Of a DNA stretch of 64,000 nucleotides, positions 59,193 through 64,000 are shown one piece after another. The notes beneath the pieces were generated by a model. The model was given only the letters and a program-made list of their open reading frames with translations. It had not been told where the DNA came from and did not search any database. A program made the position numbers and the translations under genes. The DNA comes from Methanobacterium sp. Lineage in GTDB: Archaea; Methanobacteriota; Methanobacteria; Methanobacteriales; Methanobacteriaceae. Each line of letters begins with the position of its first letter. Positions within the stretch are counted from its first letter, which is position 1. The stretch lies in the NCBI GenBank assembly GCA_015661405.1, contig JACWMK010000001.1:59223-123222 (forward strand), in the 5' to 3' direction.

Positions 59193-59744
59193 GTGGGAGT
59201 TTTTGAGGAAAATTTAAACCAATATTTCAAAGATAAATATAGAGATATAGAAAAGAGAATTAGCTCAATCAAAACTGAAAAATTCCATGAATTAGATAAA
59301 AAGCAATACATAAACGAATTAGTAGAAGAATTTAGTATTGATATTCCCATCGTTAATTTTAGTAAGATTGATCCTGAAATGGCCCGAATACACATTGAAC
59401 CGACTCTAAAGCACTTTATGGGTTCTTATGAAGATAGAATAAAATATAAAATCCCATTTGATGGAGATAGTCAATTATTAAAGTATATGGTTTTAGGAAT
59501 GGATAAAACAAAACTTGAAAAAGAATATATTTATTTTGAAATAACTAAAGAGAACAATAGAGAAAACGTAAACATTATACAAAAACAAACTAAAAAAACT
59601 TTAGAATCAAAATATGAATTGCTAACTAATAAAATAAAAGAATACAATGAAACTTTACAAAATAAGATTGAAGAAAAATATGATAAACGTAATAAAAAAA
59701 TCTCAGATGATGATGGTTTTCTAGACAGTTTAGATGATTTATAA
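59193..59744 (+). CDS. hypothetical charged protein (183 aa)
   Basis: Starts with GTG at 59193 after a good GGAGGTG. The protein is highly charged and helical; the last third (KKTLESKYELLTNKIKEYN, then LQNKIEEKYDKRNKKI) is probably coiled-coil and ends in an acidic DDDGFLDSLDDL tail. I do not recognise it. It lies between a frameshifted small ORF and another short ORF, possibly a three-gene operon of unknown purpose. Confidence 0.6.
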   Translation: MGVFEENLNQYFKDKYRDIEKRISSIKTEKFHELDKKQYINELVEEFSIDIPIVNFSKIDPEMARIHIEPTLKHFMGSYEDRIKYKIPFDGDSQLLKYMVLGMDKTKLEKEYIYFEITKENNRENVNIIQKQTKKTLESKYELLTNKIKEYNETLQNKIEEKYDKRNKKISDDDGFLDSLDDL

Positions 59745-59751
59745 TTATTAA

Positions 59752-59970
59752 ATGAAATTTATTAATCACACTGTTTGGTGTTTCCCATTGTTTGGAATCA
59801 TTTTTCTAGATGCTGTTAAATATAACTTAAACGATCTAGGGAAATTTTATCAAGAATCCTACATGCTAATGAAATATTCTCATATTCCAATGCCTCTTAA
59901 TAAGTTGCCATCTCAGGCATTTGGAAAACCTCTTCATATATCTCAAGGTCTTAATAATAAAATAATATAA
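59752..59970 (+). CDS. short hypothetical ORF (72 aa)
   Basis: ATG 59752, 8 nt after the preceding stop, 72 codons. It contains a hydrophobic start (WCFPLFGIIFLDAVKYNL) and a Pro-rich end. No Shine-Dalgarno is seen (the preceding bases are TTATTAA). It could be a real coupled gene, a truncated fragment or chance; I lean to a fragment. Confidence 0.3.
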   Translation: MKFINHTVWCFPLFGIIFLDAVKYNLNDLGKFYQESYMLMKYSHIPMPLNKLPSQAFGKPLHISQGLNNKII

Positions 59971-60021
59971 CAGTAAAAATGACCTTTTTTTAACTTTTAT
60001 TCTTACTCGAGAAACGTTTTT

Positions 60022-60645
60022 TTATTGGTTAGTTTTTAACAAATTAATATCTTCGCGTGTTTGGATAATTTTGTATATTATAAAACCTACTACTGCTATA
60101 ATTCCGATATAAAATATTATATTTAATTGGGATGAATAAGTTTCTACAATATTCCATTGAGCTCCTAATTTGAATCCTAGAAATACTAAAGCAAAGTCAA
60201 AGGGTAATGCACCTAGATAAGTGTAGGTAATATATTTTTTAAGATCCATTTTGGAGACTCCCGCTGAAATAGATACTAGTTCCGCGATCATGGGTATACA
60301 CCGGCTTATTAAAACTGTTACATCACCGTATTTATCAAACCATTTATCTCCCCGGTCTAGTTTGTTTGGTGATATAGCGAAATATTTACCATACTTATCA
60401 AGCAAAGGCCTTCCACCTTTCAAGGAGATAGAATACCAGACTAGAGCTCCCACAAGATCTGCCAAAGCAGCTACTAATGTCACTCCCCAGATCGTCATTT
60501 TACCTTGCAAAACAGCAAATCCAGCTAAGGGTAATATTACTTCACTTGGAATTCTAATTAACATTCCAATAAAAACACCCCAATAACCCAAATTGTTAAT
60601 CAAGGTAATCATCATATTCATTAAAGTCACAATAATAGCAGACAT
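60022..60645 (-). CDS. DedA-family membrane protein
   Basis: A 207-residue polytopic protein with the family segments VFIGMLIRIPSEVILPLAGF, the amphipathic ALADLVGALVWYSISLKGG, and the re-entrant region VTVLISRCIPMIAELVSISAGVS. A KYG pair (DKYGKYFAI, DKYGDVTVL) is typical. DedA proteins are proposed flippases for polyprenyl or phospho-lipids. Isolated on the minus strand. The GRxIPxxR-like Arg (SRCIP) is present. Confidence 0.9.
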   Translation of the reverse strand: MSAIIVTLMNMMITLINNLGYWGVFIGMLIRIPSEVILPLAGFAVLQGKMTIWGVTLVAALADLVGALVWYSISLKGGRPLLDKYGKYFAISPNKLDRGDKWFDKYGDVTVLISRCIPMIAELVSISAGVSKMDLKKYITYTYLGALPFDFALVFLGFKLGAQWNIVETYSSQLNIIFYIGIIAVVGFIIYKIIQTREDINLLKTNQ

Positions 60646-61005
60646 ATTTTTTTACACTTCATAAAATTTTCTTCTATAAAATTTTATTTTTCTTAGTTAT
60701 AGTATTTATACCCATGTTACACCCCAACCTCAATCCAATAACTTTTTACTCCAGAAGGATTTATCACGATGATCCAACCTGCTTTTGATTTCAAATTAAT
60801 TACAGTTAAAAAAAAACCAAAAAAATGTATTTACATTAGTTTTTTAAAAAATAAGGCGATCAAATCAAAAATAAGAGCAAGCAACCAAATCGATCAAGCA
60901 TGTTTAAGAACATTAAAAATGAAAATCCTTTAAATTTACACTATTCAGATTTAGGAGAAAATATACTCCCGACTAAAATATAATTATAATATTTAAAAGT
61001 TAGAA
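60646..61005. other. 360-bp AT-rich gap
   Basis: Contains the dedA upstream region. No ORF, RNA or repeat recognised. Confidence 0.45.
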
Positions 61006-61320
61006 CTATAAATTTTCATATTTCTGCTTAAATTCATTATAATATACCTTAAAGACCTCTAAACTCTCCTGAAAACTAAAGACATCAGTATTATTTGTAT
61101 TTACATAAAGAGTGACTAATAGAGATCCTTGATTTGCATCAAACTCTTCTATTTTAAAATCCATATCATACTTACTTTTGAAGTTATTAGTTAAATATTC
61201 CCTTATTTTATTTTTAAAGAATTCATATTCCTTTTTATTAATTCCATTATCAGTCACATATATAATTTTAATATATCCAGATTCCGTTAAGTTGGTTTTT
61301 CCATCAGTTATTTGTAACAT
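61006..61320 (-). CDS. hypothetical protein (104 aa)
   Basis: Unrecognised small cytosolic protein with alternating strands and helices (SGYIKIIYVTDNG, KIREYLTNNFKSKYDMDFKIEEF, GSLLVTLYVNTNN). The layout looks like a ferredoxin-like alpha/beta fold. Start ATG with GGGG 7 nt upstream. Flanked by long gaps. Codon use similar to neighbours. Confidence 0.5.
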   Translation of the reverse strand: MLQITDGKTNLTESGYIKIIYVTDNGINKKEYEFFKNKIREYLTNNFKSKYDMDFKIEEFDANQGSLLVTLYVNTNNTDVFSFQESLEVFKVYYNEFKQKYENL

Positions 61321-61733
61321 TCTATTTCCCCATAATTAATAACAATTTAATTTTACTTCATATAAATTTATCCCATGTAACATTGTCACACACCCCAATA
61401 CACTTTTAAAAGACTCTTTATTATTTTAATGAACAATAAATTAACAGAATCCAATAAAAAAGACAATAATAACTTAATATAATAAAAAAATAAGAAAAAC
61501 TTCACAGAAAATAATCAATAATGTAATACTAAACCTAAAACAAGATTATTATATACATAAAATGATTCTAATAATTTGTTAATAAATCACCCTACAATTC
61601 AATATAAAAAATTTATCAAAAAAAAAATAATGTAACAAACCTTTTTACAAAAATGTATAAAAGATTTAAAACAGCATAAACTGCTTTAACCTCACTAAAC
61701 ACTTTAATTAATCCTCATATTTCTTAAATGCCC
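61321..61733. other. 413-bp AT-rich gap
   Basis: Very A-rich, with no coding frame, RNA gene or clear repeat seen. Confidence 0.45.
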
Positions 61734-61988
61734 TTATTTTAAAATTACCTCTCTAAAAAGCGCAAATACAATAACAATATAACCAAGTGCCCTGATTAAA
61801 ATTATTGAAATATTATTAGAACTAATAGCTCCCAAAAGTACTTCTAACCATGAAACAGCAAAAAGTCCAAAACCAAGCGCAACATATAAAGCTAAAGTAT
61901 ATTTCTTAAGTCTAAAAACCCACAATCCCAAAATAAGAATTATAACTCCAAAAATAAAATTCATTAAAGTAGTATAGTCAACTGCCAT
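61734..61988 (-). CDS. small integral membrane protein (84 aa)
   Basis: Three hydrophobic helices (FIFGVIILILGLWVF, LYVALGFGLFAVSWLEVLL, IILIRALGYIVIVFALF) with almost no loops. Family unknown to me. A strong AGGGAGGGGGT precedes ATG 61988, which is favoured over the overlapping TTG at 61991. Alone on the strand. Confidence 0.6.
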   Translation of the reverse strand: MAVDYTTLMNFIFGVIILILGLWVFRLKKYTLALYVALGFGLFAVSWLEVLLGAISSNNISIILIRALGYIVIVFALFREVILK

Positions 61989-62164
61989 CAAAAACCCCCT
62001 CCCTTAAGTTAATTATATAATCATATGAAATAATATCTCTAATAAACTTTCATCATCAAATCACTATGTAATTATCAACTAATCACCATCACTATAGATA
62101 TTTTTAACTCATACACTTTAAATCATTCAAAATCTTAATAATTTACAAATTGTAACCCCATACA
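61989..62164. other. AT-rich spacer
   Basis: Upstream region of the small membrane-protein gene. Nothing else seen. Confidence 0.4.
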
Positions 62165-62324
62165 TTATAATAAAAACATAGCATTAAAATCAGCATTTAA
62201 TTCTTTACGATTTTCAATATTTTTTCAATGTTTGAAATCTAATTTCTCGTCGGAATCTGCTTTAACCCAATTGAGAGAATTTAATACCTAAATGCCAATC
62301 TGCAGTATGTAAAAACTTAACCAT
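62165..62324 (-). pseudogene. N-terminal remnant of an Mre11/SbcD-type nuclease
   Basis: After GGGGGATTGATAAGTA, ATG 62324 reads MVKFLHTADWHLGIKFSQLG: the first metal-binding motif (DxH) of the Mre11/SbcD calcineurin-like phosphoesterases, at the usual position. A TAA follows, then REIRFQTLKK, and with one missing base ILKIV and, a further shift on, KELNADFNAM, which is still family-like; then a stop at 62165. Motifs II-V are gone. It is a clear fossil of a DNA repair nuclease gene. Confidence 0.8.
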
Positions 62325-62907
62325 TACTTATCAATCCCCCATAACTATATTTATTTCTAACTGGAGATAAACGATTTTTAACTGCAAGGTATAAATTTTA
62401 GAGATTATCTGAAAAGAGAATTTCATAAATGTACGATTTTAGTAAACCTACAAATTTTATATAATTAAAAAAAAGAATACATCTTTGGTATATTTTATAT
62501 TAAATATTTTTATGAATGATATTTGCCATAGAACAACAAAATATTTAATATTTTTTTATTAAAATCAAATAAGAATGGCAAATATTTTTGGAGGATCTGT
62601 GATGCAAAAACATTAAAATGGAGATTTTTGGATGATAGATGCACATTAACCCTACAAATTTCACATGATAAGTACCATTTTTTATGATTTTAATTTGATT
62701 ATTTATTACGCATGTTAATTATGTGTTAGAATTAGGAGTAGATAAAAACAAAAGTTATAGAATCCACCATAGAACAAATTAACGAAATAACTAATTTTGT
62801 TAGATTCTTATTTATCAAACTATGGATTAATTTAGTCTATGTAATCTGGATTCGAAGATTAAACTTCATATTTGTCAAATTTATGAATTAGCTGGTTCTG
62901 TATACCA
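62325..62907. other. 583-bp AT-rich gap
   Basis: No ORF, RNA gene or repeat recognised beyond simple A/T tracts. Confidence 0.4.
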
Positions 62908-63231
62908 TTAATTAGTATAAGTAGAGTACCAGCTCTCAGTACTTTCATTGGATAAGTATACTGGATTATTAATTACCCCAGTAAGGTTCCACACTCCATT
63001 TGTTTTTACAGCTTTTTCCGTGTATGAATAGACTTCATTAAAATAAAGGTCATCGTTAATATTTGAATCGGGAATGTCATTCATATGATGGACTGCTGTG
63101 TATTGTATAATAAATTCGGAATCTGTATAATTTAAGATAGTTATTGAATCATTATTTAATTCAGGAGATCCATACGACATTTCTTGAGCATCATATGTGC
63201 TCTCTAAAGGAAACTTGAATTTATACGGCAT
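62908..63231 (-). CDS. hypothetical protein, perhaps truncated (107 aa)
   Basis: Acidic, strand-rich sequence (DSEFIIQYTAVHHMND, GVWNLTGVINNPVYLSN), resembling the periplasmic/extracellular part of a secreted archaeal protein. There is no signal peptide, and no Shine-Dalgarno before the ATG at 63231, so the true N-terminus may have been lost. Not recognised. Confidence 0.4.
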   Translation of the reverse strand: MPYKFKFPLESTYDAQEMSYGSPELNNDSITILNYTDSEFIIQYTAVHHMNDIPDSNINDDLYFNEVYSYTEKAVKTNGVWNLTGVINNPVYLSNESTESWYSTYTN

Positions 63232-63651
63232 CTATTTTTTTTGGACACTAGATCCCATCTAACTTGAAATTTTAAATCTATCTTAACGTTAAATAACTAG
63301 CTTAAGATTAAAAAAAAGTTTCAGGAACTATTCATTTTTTTTTAGAAAAAAAATTTAATCTAACATTAATAAGTAGTTGTTCGTTAACCATAAATATTAC
63401 GATTTATTATGAAATCGTTAATTATATTAGTGTTTAGTTATAACATATTATTTATTAAAATCATCAACCCTAGGACCGGGGGTGAAGTTTTATTTTTTTT
63501 TCAGATTGTTTTTCTGCTATGTTTACAATTTAATTTCTTTTTAAGACTTTTCAAAAAAAAATGAATCCTCCCCAAAAATTTAGCTTGACTCCTTTGCCAA
63601 TCAATAAAAGGGATTGATCTAAAAAAAATTTAGAAGGAGGAATGAGAAAGT
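63232..63651. other. upstream region of the Asn-rich secreted protein
   Basis: AT-rich, with one GC-rich patch at 63468-63485 (CCCTAGGACCGGGGG). No ORF. GAAGGAGG at 63633-63640 is the ribosome-binding site of the next gene. Confidence 0.45.

Positions 63652-64000
<349 letters not shown>

Overview
The window is strongly AT-rich archaeal DNA, best read as a member of the Methanobacteriales (Methanobrevibacter or Methanobacterium type). The evidence is cyclic 2,3-diphosphoglycerate synthetase, a thermosome, heterodimeric DNA primase, archaeal AspRS, MetRS and CCA-adding enzyme, the ADH-synthase/DHQ-synthase II entry to the shikimate pathway, F420-dependent and UPF0058/DUF530/DUF5654-like proteins, and a secreted adhesin-like protein ending in pseudomurein-binding-like repeats. 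Many starts are GTG or TTG behind clear GGAGG/GGTGA Shine-Dalgarno sites. I could not assign a species.

Layout. 1-2.3 kb: acetyl-CoA synthetase beside a dead acetate transporter. 2.5-6.3 kb: thermosome and cyclic-DPG synthetase, with decayed ORFs between them. 6.5-11.3 kb: UPF0058, hisD, aspS and a HI0933-type flavoprotein. 11.3-17.1 kb: a co-directional block of a frameshifted methyltransferase, ADH synthase, DHQ synthase II, an HPr-kinase-like P-loop protein, RNA cyclic phosphodiesterase and CCA transferase. 17.2-21.8 kb (minus strand): a B12/radical-SAM-type protein and the primase subunits PriS and PriL. 22-27.1 kb: metG, a DUF530-type gene, a double HTH/AT-hook protein and an MraY/WecA-like transferase. 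27.2-33 kb: an MFS exporter, a small unknown, a frameshifted DUF131 gene, galE and a three-PAS histidine kinase.

From about 33 kb the character changes. Gene density falls, long AT-rich gaps appear, and accessory genes (F420 oxidoreductase, TrmB/ketopantoate-reductase-like pair, UbiA, HxlR/FMN reductase pair, CAAX-type protease, FAD oxidoreductase, ABC exporter, tocopherol-cyclase-like protein, aldehyde dehydrogenase, alpha/beta hydrolase, UbiB kinase, DedA) alternate with recognisable gene remnants. The remnants include SRPBCC/AHSA1, the tail of a CPBP protease, a copy of a local winged-helix-like gene, a zinc-ribbon protein and the Mre11/SbcD N-terminus. The window ends inside a second secreted Asn-rich protein, in an (AAT)n tract.

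Five otherwise intact genes each contain one apparent single-base deletion. This is either uncorrected sequencing error or very recent decay. Together with the remnants, it could fit a host-associated methanogen undergoing genome reduction; that is inference. The most interesting unexplained signals are a pair of degenerate 177/176-nt repeats at 33.2-33.8 kb, a GC-rich hairpin RNA candidate at 34.2 kb, a 26-bp perfect palindrome between the TrmB-like regulator and its divergent reductase, and the orphan HPr-kinase-like gene in the shikimate/tRNA block.
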